From the NCBI GenBank assembly GCA_013368375.1, contig JAACJP010000004.1, positions 1,956,225 through 2,020,224 of the forward strand: 64,000 bases of DNA, read 5' to 3'. The DNA comes from Tricholomella constricta. Lineage: Eukaryota > Basidiomycota > Agaricomycetes > Agaricales > Lyophyllaceae. The translations under genes and the position numbers were made by a program. Below the pieces are notes generated by a model that did not search any database, was not told the origin of the DNA, and was given only the letters and a program-made list of their open reading frames with translations. Every line of letters starts with the position of its first letter. Positions within the stretch are counted from its first letter, which is position 1. Below, piece after piece: positions 1 to 12,700 of the stretch.

Positions 1-349
1 ATCTTTACGTTACAGAAGCTGACCTCGAGAATTCAAGGTGGAGGACAGGGGAATTTCACTCCGTTTCCCTCGTTTCATCCGAAAACGAGACGACAAAGCA
101 GCGGATGATGCAACTGGGCCTGAGCAGGTGAGTTGATCAAGAAATTCAAGCGCTGGACCAGAGCTAAGAAGAGGTTAGATTGCAGAGATGTACGAACGAC
201 AAGCACTCGCTCAGAGTAGTGGGAAGAAGAAAAACGGAGGCAATGGGGATGATGGTTTTTGGTGATTTCTAGATTGATTTTCACATGTATATATATCTGT
301 ATTATTATATCAAGATGAGCTGCTTTCGATGTTGTATCGTTCACCCACA
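1..349. other. no gene seen; MPC1 3' flank
   Basis: I see no convincing coding sequence here. The stretch lies just downstream of the MPC1 stop codon on the minus strand, so part of it is probably the MPC1 3' untranslated region. The ORFs that cross it overlap MPC1 exons in other frames and have no recognisable protein character. Confidence 0.5.
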
Positions 350-997
350 TTATTTCTCGGCGACCTTCTTCGCTTCGTCCCGGGCAGCTTTCACAGCCTC
401 CGTCACTTTGCCCGAAGCCTCTTGACTGGCTTCCTCGGTTGTCCCAATCAACTTCAACTTCTTCTCTCGCCCTCCGTTGTACCAATAATTCACAAACCGC
501 GCGTCTTGTATGGACTGCGCAGTCGCATTGGTGAAATGACAGGCGAACAACAGGTAATTCCGAGGTTGCACGCGCCATGCTAGATGCGCCCGGTCCAATG
601 AGTGTATGCATGAAGGTTCATTGATGTTACTGACCAAAACGCATGAAGACCATGCTAAGTAGCAAACTACATCAGTAGGGGTGGAGCAGAGCGCGACCGA
701 TTCCGACTTACGAATAGCAGGCCAGCGCCGTCGTCATTGTTCCGGAAATGACTTCCTCATCCTTGCGCAAGTCTGCGAGGGCAGCGAGAGGAAGACCCCA
801 GTTCGCAACCTGTTGGAACAAACCCAATGACTGGAGAAGAAATTTGAAAGTGGCCAGCACTAACGGGTCCCCAGAAATGAGTACCTAGAGAAAATCAGTC
901 AATCTGTTTGCAGTAAGAGAATGATATTGTGCAACTTACTAAAGAAATAGTCCTTCGCTGCTGGGGAACGCAGCCATGTGAAGAAGGTGGACGACAT
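350..997 (-). CDS. MPC1: mitochondrial pyruvate carrier subunit 1 (spliced)
   Basis: This gene encodes a subunit of the mitochondrial inner-membrane pyruvate carrier, which works as a heterodimer with MPC2/3 to bring pyruvate into the matrix. Joining exons on the minus strand gives about 140 residues: an N-terminal amphipathic start (MSSTFFTWLRSP), THFWGP, then VANWGLPLAALADLRKDEE, a short MVFMRF exon, and the family signature QPRNYLLFACHFTNATAQ. A Lys/Glu-rich tail follows, longer than in yeast Mpc1. Four short introns have GT-AG ends and the phases fit at each junction I checked. The start at 997 gives the usual N terminus. It is divergent from the gene at 1106, so about 108 bp must hold both promoters. 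Identity is very likely; exact exon borders are inferred. Confidence 0.9.
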
Positions 998-1105
998 GTT
1001 ATGGAGGGTTGGGACAACTTGGAAGTTGAGAATGCGCCGAATTGATTGATCACGTGGTTTGTAGTAGATTAATCGTCTGCTGCCTCGTGTTGAATTCATC
1101 TTGAC

Positions 1106-2485
1106 ATGCAATCCCAACCAGTTTACGGAAATTATCCTTATTATGGCCAACCTATATATCAACAGCCCACTGCTTACATGGGTCCTGGGCCCAGTAATGC
1201 CTATCCCCAATATACCTATCCAACAAATCCCAACAATCCCTACATACCCCAGGAGAGAAGGGAGCCCCCGTTTATTCCCCCGAAGCCAACAGCCGCATCC
1301 ACACGTCCAAATTCTCATCGTAGAACCACCACGGCACCCTCCGTGCCCGCTTTTTTTCCTTTGAAATCTGCTCTGAAGAAGACATCCGCGCCGCCTGGAC
1401 CTGCTAAACCGGAAGGACTCGTCCGACAGGTGACATACCCACCAGCCATCTCTAGCCAACAAGTCCCAAGGCCACGCTTGCCCTCCAATAACTTTAGGCC
1501 ATACACCTCAGATCACAATCCTGAAGAATTCCGACCCCGTTTGTCGCATTCATTATCTATTACTTCAATTCTCATTAGTGATATTTATCTCCCACCTAGT
1601 TCACATGTTTATGTTACTCATTGGCAATAACGAGCTGCGACTAGAAAACGTCATGGACCCCGCTTTGCGAGAGTTAAGATCAACGATAGTGCCCCGGTGG
1701 CCAGACGGCGTCGAATCCGATTCGCAGCATGGTCACGATTGGACTGTCAGGTTTAGAAACAATCCGTGGACCCTTCAGGGACCAAAGGCAATGACGTGAG
1801 GACTTTTTCCCCTCTCTCAATGACTGGCGCTGACCTTTTCGTAGTGCCTGGTCGCTTATTGTTGACTTGTTTACTTTGTTTGCCCGACGGGTGCGTCATT
1901 TTTGCTCCTGACCTTCAGCCATCATGACTCAAAGTCCAGGGATTCTCTTTCCAATCTTCCATGAACATTGGAAGCCCTGTTCGTGCCGATTAAATCATCC
2001 TGCAGAGCGCTTCTGACCGTGATCCTCGAACAGTCACCTCGTCTTGTGTTTGAAGTGACTTCGCAGGATCGCACCTCGGAATTTTTTCTAGCCTACTTCT
2101 CTCAAGGAGGAAGGCGCCTTCATCTCATTAAACCTCCTACGATTGTGGACGATACTTTGGGCAGCCAACTCAAGGCTTATTTACCTCGTAAAATCACGGA
2201 AGGACCTCTCGACGAAAACATGCGCATAATCGAAGTAGTGAAACATGGACCAGGAGGTTCGACCATACTTAAAAAAGTTGCGCGCGGATATTAATATCAG
2301 AAATATATTCAGTGCCCGAAGTGGAACCTCAATTTTTTCTTATGCATGTGTTGAAGGTTCTCTCTGAACTTGGCTACAATCTCGTAACGACCCTGCCCCT
2401 TGGTCGAAAAGGGCCTCTCGGACTCCGTGCTGGAAAGGAAATGCTGATCTTCCGAGGAACAATCCCAAGGGATCCGAAAGCCTGA
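1106..2485 (+). CDS. conserved basidiomycete protein of unknown function
   Basis: I recognise this only as an unnamed Agaricomycete family; no function is known to me. The N-terminal third is low complexity, rich in Tyr/Pro/Asn/Gln, followed by a basic Pro-rich stretch. The conserved C-terminal part begins at NNELRLENVMDPALRELR and contains WTVRFRNNPW, a helical AWSLIVDLFTLFARR segment, SPRLVFEVTSQDRTSEFFLAYFS spread over two exons, and an end at GTIPRDPKA. At least five introns are needed. Those near 1544-1600, 1797-1855, 1890-1940, 1977-2034 and 2256-2310 have GT-AG ends and restore one frame. The stop is TGA at 2483-2485. It is probably soluble, because no signal peptide or membrane segment is visible. 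The exon model is by eye. Confidence 0.65.
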
Positions 2486-2734
2486 TTGCATCGCACGTAC
2501 TTATAACGCTTCTAAATCATCCTTCCCCTAGCTACATTTCACTGGCTCATGTCTCCTTTCTTTCTCTTTTTTTGGTTTTCTCCCAAGTTTCGGAGTGCTG
2601 TTAGACGAAGTCGAATTCATTTGTACAACTAGCATTAACGTTAGAATCTCCACAACGACCTTCCAAGCCCTCAGAGTAAACTTCTCCATCAATGACTCTT
2701 CGTCCGTCGTGGTAACCTCCGATTGCATACTGCA

Positions 2735-3651
2735 TCATGTCATCTTTACTACCTTGCTGCCATCAACCAATCCAGCGAGACTTTTCGCGACGACCTTGCC
2801 CTCGCTGTCCTTTCTCTTATACAGCTCATCCCACCATCCAAACAAGAAGTCACGAGCAATGAGCTTGAACCATGGCGTAAACAAGTTGCCTGGTGTTTAT
2901 TAGTGAGATAAAAATCATGGCAGAATGCATCATCCTTACCCTCCTCCTGGAACATCGCCTGCAATTCTTCTTTGCCGACATACTTAAAGGCTTGGATTTC
3001 ATTGATATTGGGCTCCACAGTCACATCAGTAGTCAAGAACAAGATGTAGTCCACTTCATAGATCAATCGTCATTTTGGGCCTCATTTGCATGGCGGAAAA
3101 CATAACGTACCTTCATGCTCGCCCCACATTCCGTTTGATGGGGCTAGGTAGTGAATACGGGTCAGGTACTGGAAGTCATCGATGGGCGTTTGGCTTTGCG
3201 GGATGCCTAGCTCATGCTCGAGCTTCCGAGACGCGGCAGCCTTTACACCGAGCTGGTTTTCTTCGACCTTCTCAACCTCAAAGTCATCGAGTGGGTGGGA
3301 GCAGCAGGTGTTGGTCCACATATCCGGAAATGTTATTTTCTCTGCGGCCCTTTGCTGGAGCAGCAGCTTCCCGTCGGAAGGCCGGAAAAGAAAGACAGAG
3401 AAAGCACGGTGGAGTAAACCCTTGTCGATGTTCTCCATTAAATGGCCTACAAAAAACATAAGGGTTCGTGGGTTTGAGAGTTGGAATGGGGCGGACGAAC
3501 ATGTCTTCTTGTCCATTGCGCCGATTGCATTGTCATTCTCGTCGACAAGAATGCATCTCTCGTCCATTAGACGCGATTGCTCGGGATCATAGTTGGATAA
3601 ATCGATGCTGGTAAGTGCAGCCTTGGCAGCTTGGAGGGCTGGAGACGACAT
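2735..3651 (-). CDS. IDI1: isopentenyl-diphosphate delta-isomerase
   Basis: This Nudix-fold enzyme interconverts isopentenyl and dimethylallyl diphosphate, the C5 units for sterols, dolichol and terpenoids. The catalytic Cys motif TNTCCSHP and the GEHE glutamate motif are both present. So are the family blocks [47 protein letters not shown] and a C-terminal [18 protein letters not shown] ending GSKVVKMT. Four exons are split by short introns, for example between GEHEG and EVDYILFL. I place the start at 3651 ([10 protein letters not shown]). An in-frame ATG at 3696 would add 15 residues that could be a weak targeting extension. The length matches the eukaryotic type I enzyme. It converges with the unknown gene ending at 2485. 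Confidence 0.93.
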
Positions 3652-3696
3652 TATGTGGACCAAACGTGGGCGAGGAGAGAATGTCGGTCTTAACAA

Positions 3697-4035
3697 CTGG
3701 ATGGAAGGACGGGTGATACAAGCGCGTCTGAGAAAGGTAGACAGCTTGTTTATGAAGTCTCCCAGAAGATCCTGGCTCAGAGTAGATTTATTAAAGAATG
3801 AATTTCAAGAGTAGATTATTGTCAAGCTCCGACTCGTACGATCTTATAAAACCCAACGTGGGACTGATTCTTGAAAGCCACAGCGATCTCGCAGGATTCC
3901 TGGAGCTTCCTCCTCTTTTAAAGCACGGTTACGAATAATGAATACACAGAAGCGCGATTACAGTTATCTATCTCGGCGTCTAACTCTACAATACGTACAT
4001 ATCACTTTCAAGCAGTTCGGAGTAAAGTCCGCAAC
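3697..4035. promoter_or_regulatory. IDI1 upstream region / REC8 3' flank
   Basis: This 339-bp gap separates the IDI1 start from the REC8 stop, both on the minus strand. It should hold the IDI1 promoter and the REC8 3' end. I see no specific motif that I can name with confidence. Confidence 0.4.
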
Positions 4036-7000
4036 TTATACAGCGGTAATGATTATCAGCTCTCCGTGAGGATCGGTCTGTTTGAGGCGCAGAAGATTCT
4101 TGGTGGCTAGGACTAGATTCGAAGGCACGTCCAGTTGCGTCAAGTAAGCGGGAGGTGTACAAAGATGAACAAGGCCGAAAACGACGCGATCGAGAACATA
4201 CACAAAAATAGGATGAGCACGCACCTAAGCAGTGGTAAAAGGCAGAGGCAGCAACGTGTCGAGTACTCGTCATTTTTGGCACGACGATATCAAAAGTCAG
4301 GTTAATAGTCGATGAAGGAAGCGAATGTGATTGCATTTTGGCGTATCTGGCAGGAAAAAATCGTCATGAGAACTGCTCGAAAGTAAGTGCGCAGACAACG
4401 CACTCCAGGAAGTTGAATGAATTTCTCTCTAGGCTGATCAGGTTCATGTCCGACTGCTGTGATTCGAAATTTGCAGACTGGTCTTGCATTTCTACTGTAA
4501 TAATTATGGTCAGCGGATTTATAATAGGCTTACCCGACCACCATACCTTCAAAAGCGTAGTCCTCCCCTAAAGCCTGGGTTCCCCTCATCATGGGAGCCG
4601 GCGATGATTCAGGCCCGCCCGCTATATACCCCACTTGGCTTGGGACTAGGGAGCTATCTCGTCGACTTTGAGAGCTTCCTCGCATGCGGATTTCAACGTG
4701 ATCCACATGCAAGTTAACGTCGCTCCCGGGCATCCCGAACACTCCACTTGACGAACTTCCTCCCGCGTTGTCCCAGGGAAACAGGGAATTCTTCTGTGAG
4801 CCAGAGTTTAAATTTTGGGTTCCCAAATCGAAACCCTGATCCCCCAACAGAGAGCCTGCGCGAGATGCTCTTCGGCCCTGGCCAGGTTCCTTGATTGCAC
4901 AACGTGAGTATAAGTTTGATATCCGCGATTTTTCAGCATGCCTCCGAAGATCGTAAATGGCTATGAAACTCCGTATCTGCAGCTGCACCGATATTTGAGA
5001 AAAACAGATTGTGTGAGAGTCGCTGATTAGGTGACCTTCGAATCCATTCAGCAGATCAATGTCCATCATCATGTCGTTGTGGTCGAAACTCCGGGGGATG
5101 ATGTTCTCCTCGCCGATTAGGTTAATATCTCCTTTGAAGGTACCTTCGACTTTTCGGCGCTTTCGGGGGGGGTCTTCTGTGGATTCATCAGGACTCGAAC
5201 CGCACTTGCAGATAAATTATTACCTTTAAGCTTAATATCAAGGGTGCCCGTCCTGGCTTCGACCTGAACTTTGAAGTTCTCTTGCCAAAAGTCGATCAGT
5301 GCAGGTGCATGAACTGGGCAAAATTGCCATCAGAGACAACTGCTCTTTCGCCATAGTCACGACATGAACGTACTGCAGTTTGGAACACCCCACACTTTCT
5401 CTTCCAGAACGCGACCGCAGTTCTTTTCTGTTTGCTTTTGTCCAATTTCACGTCTTAGCAGGCCTTGAGCTTGAATATATTGTGCTCGTGCAGTCTTATG
5501 TCAGTCAACCTTTTATTCGACGTGGATGTGAGATAACACCTTGCCTTGAGCTCATCATCGGTCAATTCAGTTCGAGCATCTAAGAGTAAGCGTGCCTTCT
5601 TCATCTTTTTCAGGTTGGAGTTTGCTTGAATTTGCTCTTCTAAGGTAATGTCGTTCAGTGGCATGGGCTGTTCATCTTGGGATAGCAATAAATGCGAAAA
5701 CGAAGTGGCAGGGCTGAGGCCTCCAAACGGAGTCGAGTTCAGTTGCTGCTGCTGAGGATCAAGACAATTTTCTGCAGAATTATTGTCGTCAACTATGCTA
5801 ATCATCACGACGCCTCGTGGGCTTACCTTTGTCTGAGCGACCAGCCTTTAGAATTATCGTCCGGGTTAGCGAACAGAACGATACATGATGTGTAGTTGTG
5901 ACCACCTTTCGCTTCAAAGGCTGAAGGTTCTTTCGTGGAACACCCGCTTCGCCGTTCGTCGAAGTTACTCGATTGACTGCAGTCATCTGCTCATTTCCAA
6001 AATTGAAATCCATATTGTAATCCATTTCGCCATCCTCAAAAGCAAGGCCAGCCCTGGCGCAAACATGTGGGTTTCCTCGGACATACAAGGAGCTGGGGAC
6101 TTACTTGGCCGACGGAGTGGCCCATCCGAGCTCCTGAGCTAACTCGTCGGCCAGTCCTCCAATGTCCAAGCCATCTGAGGCAGCAAAGAAGTTATCGTCG
6201 AAACCGAAATCCGGAGCCTGGGATGATGTTAGGCCGGGGGCACCATCTCCGGTGCCAGGGAATGACAAGTCGAATGAGGCAGATAGAATATGGTCATGAT
6301 GCTCTGTAAGGGTATGATTTTCTGCACGAGCGTTCTCCGCTTGAAAAGGGGGCAGGGCTTTGGTCTTAGTCTTCCTTGTCCTGTGAGATTTTCTGGGGTC
6401 GAAGTCTTCATCTTCGGAATCTTCTTCCCTACCAGAATGGACTGCAGATTATTGTCAGCATAAAATTGTCCATTGACTGCGAATTTGCTGTACCTCCGAT
6501 GTTCAAGTATTCGTCCCAATCCTGGAAATCTTATAAGCCTTTCAAATTATCAATGAGTGCTTACGGACGGACGTACCGCGACAAGTGCGTCAAAATCCAT
6601 GGCGATCATAATTCTTGAATTAGCTGTCAATGTAACAGTGGAGGGTCTGCATATGTGGGTTGTCGGGATTCTAGTACATGTGTCGCAAGATATCAAAGTT
6701 TACCGGACAGAAGCTTGAGCCATCTGAAGACGTGCATCCATCGCAGCAGCAGATTGAAATTCTTGTGCTACTTTCTTTAGAGAAGCAAAGCACGTCGTAA
6801 CGTCGCTAATAAAAATTTCTTGTTTGACTGTGAAACAAAAATGTAAAAGGCACATGTATGGTTCACGTCATTCGTACCTTTGTATACTCTGATGATGGAC
6901 TAGTGAATACACGAGAGACAAGCCACAAAAAATATCTTACCGAGCAACGCCCACGAGGAGATTACTAGACAGTCGCAGGGCCAAGGGTTCAGAAGGCTCA

Positions 7001-7204
7001 GCAATAAGATCGCATAATTGTGCAATGTCCGCAGTGAGAATGGATCGTTTGGGAAGCTTTTTGAATGTTGATTTGGAGCCTAACGTTGCCGCAAGCCTAC
7101 GAGACGTTAAATCCAGACTGGAAGAACAAAAAACGTCTCGACTGGTACCAAAGGAGGCCAAAACCGCTATCTCGACTGGCGAGTAGTTCTGGGGTAAAGA
7201 ACAT
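4036..7204 (-). CDS. REC8: meiotic cohesin kleisin Rec8-like
   Basis: Rec8 is the meiosis-specific kleisin that closes the cohesin ring by bridging Smc3 at its N terminus and Smc1 at its C terminus, and is cut by separase. The N-terminal Rad21/Rec8 domain is clear after splicing: MFFTPELLASRDSGFGLLW, intron, LAATLGSKSTFKKLPKRSIL, then TADIAQLCDLIAEPSEPLAL and RLSSNLLVGVARVY. The middle is long, acidic and poorly conserved. The C-terminal winged-helix domain reads FDIVVPKMTSTRHVAASAFYHCL, intron, VLATKNLLRLKQTDPHGELI and ends ITAV. LAATLGSKSTFKKLPKRS favours Rec8 over the mitotic Rad21 sequence. The gene has many introns of 50-70 nt; the middle exons are only partly resolved. The start at 7204 and stop at 4036-4038 are well supported. 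Confidence 0.87.
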
Positions 7205-7365
7205 AAAATAAAATTGAGCAGTAAACTGGTTAGTCGTGTGATAAATCCCTGGATAGTAGCGTACGCGTAACAGAGGGACAAGTCAGAGTTGTGGAATCAG
7301 AATTGCGTCATTGATTTGTTCGCGGAGTTTAAATCGTCAGCATTGCATCAATTACATGTACCCTC

Positions 7366-9633
7366 TCATCCCTTTATCCAATGCCTTCCGTCAATGCCCA
7401 CAAGCCGAGCAAACAGTTCATCCCGACCGCCGACCCACCTGAACTTCTCTTCTCTTTCTCCCGGCTCTCCATTGTCCGAGATGTAGTGTACTTGTAGGCC
7501 CTTTAACACGCCGGCTTTCTTGACGCCTCGCATCGTCTTCAGTAGAATGACGAACTTTGGGTCCAGGGACATGAGAGGAGTGAACAGAAGTGCGGTGCCC
7601 GTCAACGTGATGAGGCCTGGACCCGTCGCATGTTGAGCAGGATATGCTGGAAATGCCTACTGAGCGTTCTGAGTGATAAGAAGATAAAAGTGCTCACTGT
7701 GGTTTTCCATAAGCTGCTCCGGCCTCGCAATATCGACTGCGAATTGAGGAACCAAAGGGCTACGAGGTGGCAAGATTGCGCTGGACTAGTTCGAACGGCT
7801 TAGAAATTTTCAAGGTGACGTCGTGGCATTGCCGACCTTTCTCCCGCTTATCAGCCGTTTACTATCGTCTGCCCATGTCTTGCCGATCGCAGCGCGCTCA
7901 CCCCATTTTTTCCAATCTACAGACTGTGACTTTGGTTCAGATTGGGTCTCATTGTCCCTTTGGAGACTGGGATCATGTATGTCGGCTGTCTGTGCGCGGG
8001 TGTGCCGCGTTCCATCCTTGTTCAGGTTGGCTCTCGGGGGTTTGACATCTTGTCCTGCGGCTACACGCTTGGCAATAAGCTCCATTGCATAATCAGCATC
8101 TGTAGGTACGTCTGCGAAGGCTGGAGGCAGGCTGAGTACACAGGTCAAGAGCGACGATTGATAAGTTTTCGGCTGAAGAAAGAGATTACTCACCGACAGC
8201 GTTCTGAGGGTGGAAGTGCTACAATGACCGGAGTGACATGCCAAAACAGAACCCCGCCCACAAAATATGTTAGTTTGCTTAAATATTTTGTTGGTAACAG
8301 CAATGTTAGAAGGAACAGGCAGAATACGGCCTAGGAATAATTTAGTGACAGGGCAATGCGGACTAGAACATACATACGGATCCGTAAACACGGGATGATG
8401 CAGGCCGTCGCCATGTGAAGATGCTATAGTTTGTTGTTAATATTAAGCACGATGAACTCTCGTAAACGTACTTTTTGATCCTTTCATGTATATCTGCTAT
8501 TTCGTTTAAGATATGAAGGCCCAGACGCTTCATGTCCCTGGCTTCCTGACGATCCTTCGAATCGTCCAGAACTGTGAGCCCCGCGGGCAGGGTTGGAATG
8601 TCTGATTGCTGGACTCCGGATGTGTCGTCCGTCGCCTTCGTTGAGACCTTGACCTTATTTTTCGTACCCTTGCTGAAAACCTTGAAAATCCGCCACATCT
8701 CTTTAAGGCCAAAAGACGAAGACGCGGATAATCTCCCAGATATCTGCTCTCCAAATTCTGTTGCACGCGATATCTCGCGTCGATGCTCCCGCAATTCGGT
8801 CAGTGTTGGATATGGGAGTATTTTCCGCCGAAGAAGAGCATAGAATATTCGAAGCAAGAGACAGGGCAGGAGTAGATTATGGTACCATAGAATCCAGAAA
8901 ATCTGGAGCAGAACTACATCAAAGGAAGACAATTGACATAGAAGCTGAACACGAACAACACAATATAATAAGCTGATCTTCCTGTCCTTCCAAGTGGCAA
9001 GGTTTAGCATGTTGAAGAGAAATGGGATATAGGCAGGTTCTACGGCAAGATACAGCCTTTGGGTAGCTAGTCGGAGCCTTCCAATTGTAAACGGCGGGGG
9101 TGGAAGTCGAGGAGGGGGGAGGATAGGTACCAAGTACAACTACAAGCATTATAGCGCTGCTCGAGTCATATATATGACCTATGAAATACTCACAGAGACA
9201 ACTTCCTCCAGAGAAGGCAGGCTAGACTGGCAAAGAGGAGCACAGGCATCCGAAGAATCAATAGATGGAGCATCATCAGTGGGATGTGCAGGTCCGCCCG
9301 CGACTTCACTGGATTCAGTAAGCAGCTTGTTCGAGGCCAATCGACTTGATCCACGCTCATTTGGGGGTGTTTCAGGAGCTCGAACTTCTGTGACATACTA
9401 TACGGATAAAAAGTAAATTCAGTAATGAGCGAACTGAGTTAACTTTTCGCTCTTCTTACTGCCGAGAAAAGTCGAAGAAATCGCTCTATCTCTTCGTTGT
9501 CATATAGTTCCCGAAGTTCAGCCTCAGATATGTCATTATAAGTGGATGAATCCAAGGGTAGGTCATGGCTGTCACTTGAGTCAGAGAAAGGTGGAGGAGA
9601 AGGAGATCGTTGTCCTGAGGAAGGAGTAGACAT
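7366..9633 (-). CDS. membrane protein with C-terminal GRAM-like domain
   Basis: This is a predicted multi-domain fungal protein. It starts MSTPSSGQRSPSPPPF with an acidic Ser-rich N terminus. It then has a membrane-associated region with hydrophobic stretches (FWILWYHNLLLPCLLLRIF), a basic linker, a helical ARDMKRLGLHILNEIADIHERIK segment, further hydrophobic segments, and a charged DWKKWGERAAIGKTWADDSKR region. The C terminus (TGTALLFTPLMSL, then KAGVLKGLQV, then FRWVGGRDELFARLVG) looks like a GRAM lipid-binding fold, and GRDELFA is typical of an uncharacterised fungal family I associate with DUF3292. The role is unknown; a membrane-contact or lipid-sensing function is only inference. Several introns are present. 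The start at 9633 was chosen over 9660 because MSTPSSG looks like the natural N terminus. Confidence 0.7.
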
Positions 9634-9780
9634 GGTAAAGCGGATGGTAGTCACCGTCAACGTTAACTGACGTGATTACGTCATTATGTGCAGCAGTACG
9701 ATCACGTGACAAACACGGTCTTTACGTTTGATTTGTTCAAATGTCGCGACCTCACTTACTACCATTATTCTCTCACCGCC
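9634..9780. promoter_or_regulatory. divergent promoter between GRAM-like gene and INCENP
   Basis: This 147-bp interval separates two start codons on opposite strands, so it must contain both core promoters. It holds a palindrome-like TGACGTGATTACGTCA at about 9668-9683, in which TGACGT and ACGTCA are inverted CRE-type half sites. That would suit a bZIP-regulated promoter, but this is only a motif observation. Confidence 0.45.
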
Positions 9781-12700
9781 ATGGCCGGGCTCCTCGAATG
9801 GTCGAATTCCCTTCGCTTTAAGATGGCAAATGATCCCGGAAGGGAACTCTTCCAAGATCAGCTAAATACCCATGGCTTCATCTTCCTCAACGATTACCTC
9901 GACAACATCTTGTCCGGACCAAGCCAAGAGTCAGCTTTTTCGTTTCTTCCCCCCGATATCACCACTCATGCCCTATTTTTTAGCCCTTTGATTGAACTTG
10001 TGAAGACACCCGGTAGGAAGAAGGTTGCCTCCAAGAAGATTAACAATTTGGGCGCTTCCAAGTTGAATCACATAATGTCTCTAGAAGTGCGTCGTCATGC
10101 ATTTTCCTGTTTTTTGTTCTTTTTTCGTGTTCCTCACGGCCATCTAGGACGATGAACATGAAGAGATTCTTACAACCAGTAACAGCTTCCACAAAGCCCT
10201 TCTTAAAGTAAAGGATCAGACCGTCGCCAATGCCACCAACCCGCCTCAATTTCAACCATCACTGGGAGACGAGCTCTTCTCTCCTGCTTCCCCCCCACCT
10301 AAAGTCGTTACAGAATACTCGCCCGCCGCTCTCAAACCGCCGAATCCTGGGTCGACTATCCCATCTCGTTCAGAACAGAACGACTTGTCTGTCATTGCCG
10401 AGGATGATGAGAGCTCCGAGTCAAATCCTCTCGCCAGACAACGCTCATACTCAGAAGCTCAACCTCCTTCGAGTCCGCGGTCCCAGTCCGATGTTGATAA
10501 AGCTTCTCGCCAGGTTCCATCATTTGTACCTGTCGCCTTGACCGGACACTTGTCTCCCGCTGTGAATGTTACAGACGCGTCTTCAGACACCTTCCACTCA
10601 ATTACTTTGGACTCTCCGCGACAAACTGCTCATCAGAACGTGCAAAGTCCTTCAGTACCTCCCATTTCACTCGAATCATCCGATCCTAAACCCACCGCCA
10701 GACTCGAGAATTACACAGCCCCGCTTCCGGAAATCCCCCCCTGGAACGCCCCTGGAACACACGACGAGGCGATGACAGCACCTCTGCCGGCAGCGACATC
10801 GACTTTCGGACAGGACATACATGTCCCTCTCCGGGATCAAAATCATGCGCCTTCATCACCGAAAGGCGGCGAAACCAAGTTTGGTGTTGCGCTATTTCCA
10901 GCTCTGCCTGCTCCAATGCCATTGCGAAAATCCATGCGGGCACCGCGGGACCCCTCGATGGGTACAGGTTCCTTGGGTGCTGCCACGCCTGGTGCTCCAG
11001 TGGGTGGTAAGCGCACCTCGTGGCTGAAGAAGGCCAGGGAGGTCAAGGCGCTAGAGGTGATTAGTAAACGCCCCAGCACACTGGTACCGCCAGTGCCTTT
11101 AACGTCCAATTCATTGAAACGGAAGAGCGGTGATATGTTATTGACAACCTGTTTGGAGGATGAAGAACGAAGACCGAAATCTGCGAAAAGTCACGACGAT
11201 GACGTTGCTCCCCTCAAAGCAGTCGTGGAGCTTCAGCGTCAGCCTTCCACTCCCCTTTCACCGGTAGAACACGCTCCTGTGGGACAGGAAGGCATGCTCG
11301 ATCGCTTCAAGAGGACCGTCGAAGGCCTCGGAGCCAGGGTTGGGAAGAGTATGGGTAAATCGCTTGGTGCAGGAGCAGCCGTGAGTGCGCTCGCTGAGGC
11401 GAGGGCGGCCGCGGAGGCTCGAGTAGCTGAGAGGCATTACAAGGAAGATGAGATGACGAGAGTGATGGCTCCCGTGTCTACCCTTCCTCCTGCCAACGTC
11501 GCTCCATCCGCTGCAGCACCTGTGGTCCCAGCCGAACTGGAATCAGCAGGACGGCGTCTCAGTGTGACAGACCTTTTCCCGCCCAATGATGGTAGCGTCA
11601 AGATGAAGAGCAAAGCCGGAAAATCCTTCCAATTTACCCCCCCACCTTCCGAAATTGCAACCGAACATCGCAACAAAGCTAACCGTGAAAGTACGACGAC
11701 AACACCTCCGGACTCGCCTCCTGCCACTCGACCAATCAATTTCATTCTGCCGTCTGGCCCAGTATTCAACAAGCCACCACCTGTCTTTGTCGCCCCTGTA
11801 CCTGCAAGCAAGCCTTTGTTGAAAGACTTTGCCATTCATTTGCCCCCCCCGGCCATTTTTTCGATACACGCGCCTATGTCTTTGGGTATCAGCCCACGGC
11901 CTCCTTCTCCTTCATTCTCAACGCAAAAAGATTCACTTTCCAAACAATCTGCGCTAGAAAGTATGAAGTCAGACGCGATGTTCGACGATACGGACGTACC
12001 TGCGTGGGTTCCGAATACGCAAGACACAGAGTACTTGTCAGCCTTTGGGTCTCAATCGCAAAGCCCCAGTCAGAATGCCCTTGATGAGGACGATAGTTGG
12101 CCGATCGATGAGAAACTTGCCCCTGGTGTTCAGTGGACTTTCGGTGGTGGTAATGTAAAGGAAGATAGCATGACATGGAGCACGTTGCCCTCACAGAGTC
12201 AGAGGGCAGACACGGGTACCTCGCACAAAGATCAACCTGTGGCGCATTCGGACGAACCGTACCCGACGAACAGAGCAATTCTTGGTGCGTTCGCCATGGA
12301 CGTGGATGAACACCATGATAATGGCCAAGAAGAGGATGCGGACATTTCGCAGGATGACAGTGAACTCGAGGATGTTGTCATGCACGGGAAATCGACCGTT
12401 AGTCGTCTTGAGGTAAGTTCTCTGCTGATTCCATGGTGCTGGATGATACTTAGGTCAACATTCTGTAGACAAAGGCAACACGCAGCGAAAGCAAAATGTC
12501 AATGGCCTCGTCGCAATCGTCCCAGTCTCATGCTGGGCTCCTTGGTCAAGCGTCGAAGTTGCTTAGTAGCGCGTTAGGTACTAGCAAGAAGGGAAAACCT
12601 GAGGTCAAAAAGGTGTTGCAAATGGCTGCTGTCGCCGCCAAGAAGGTTTGTCCCTGCCTTTTTTCATATGTTGGAATTAAAATGACCTGTCACCATGTAG

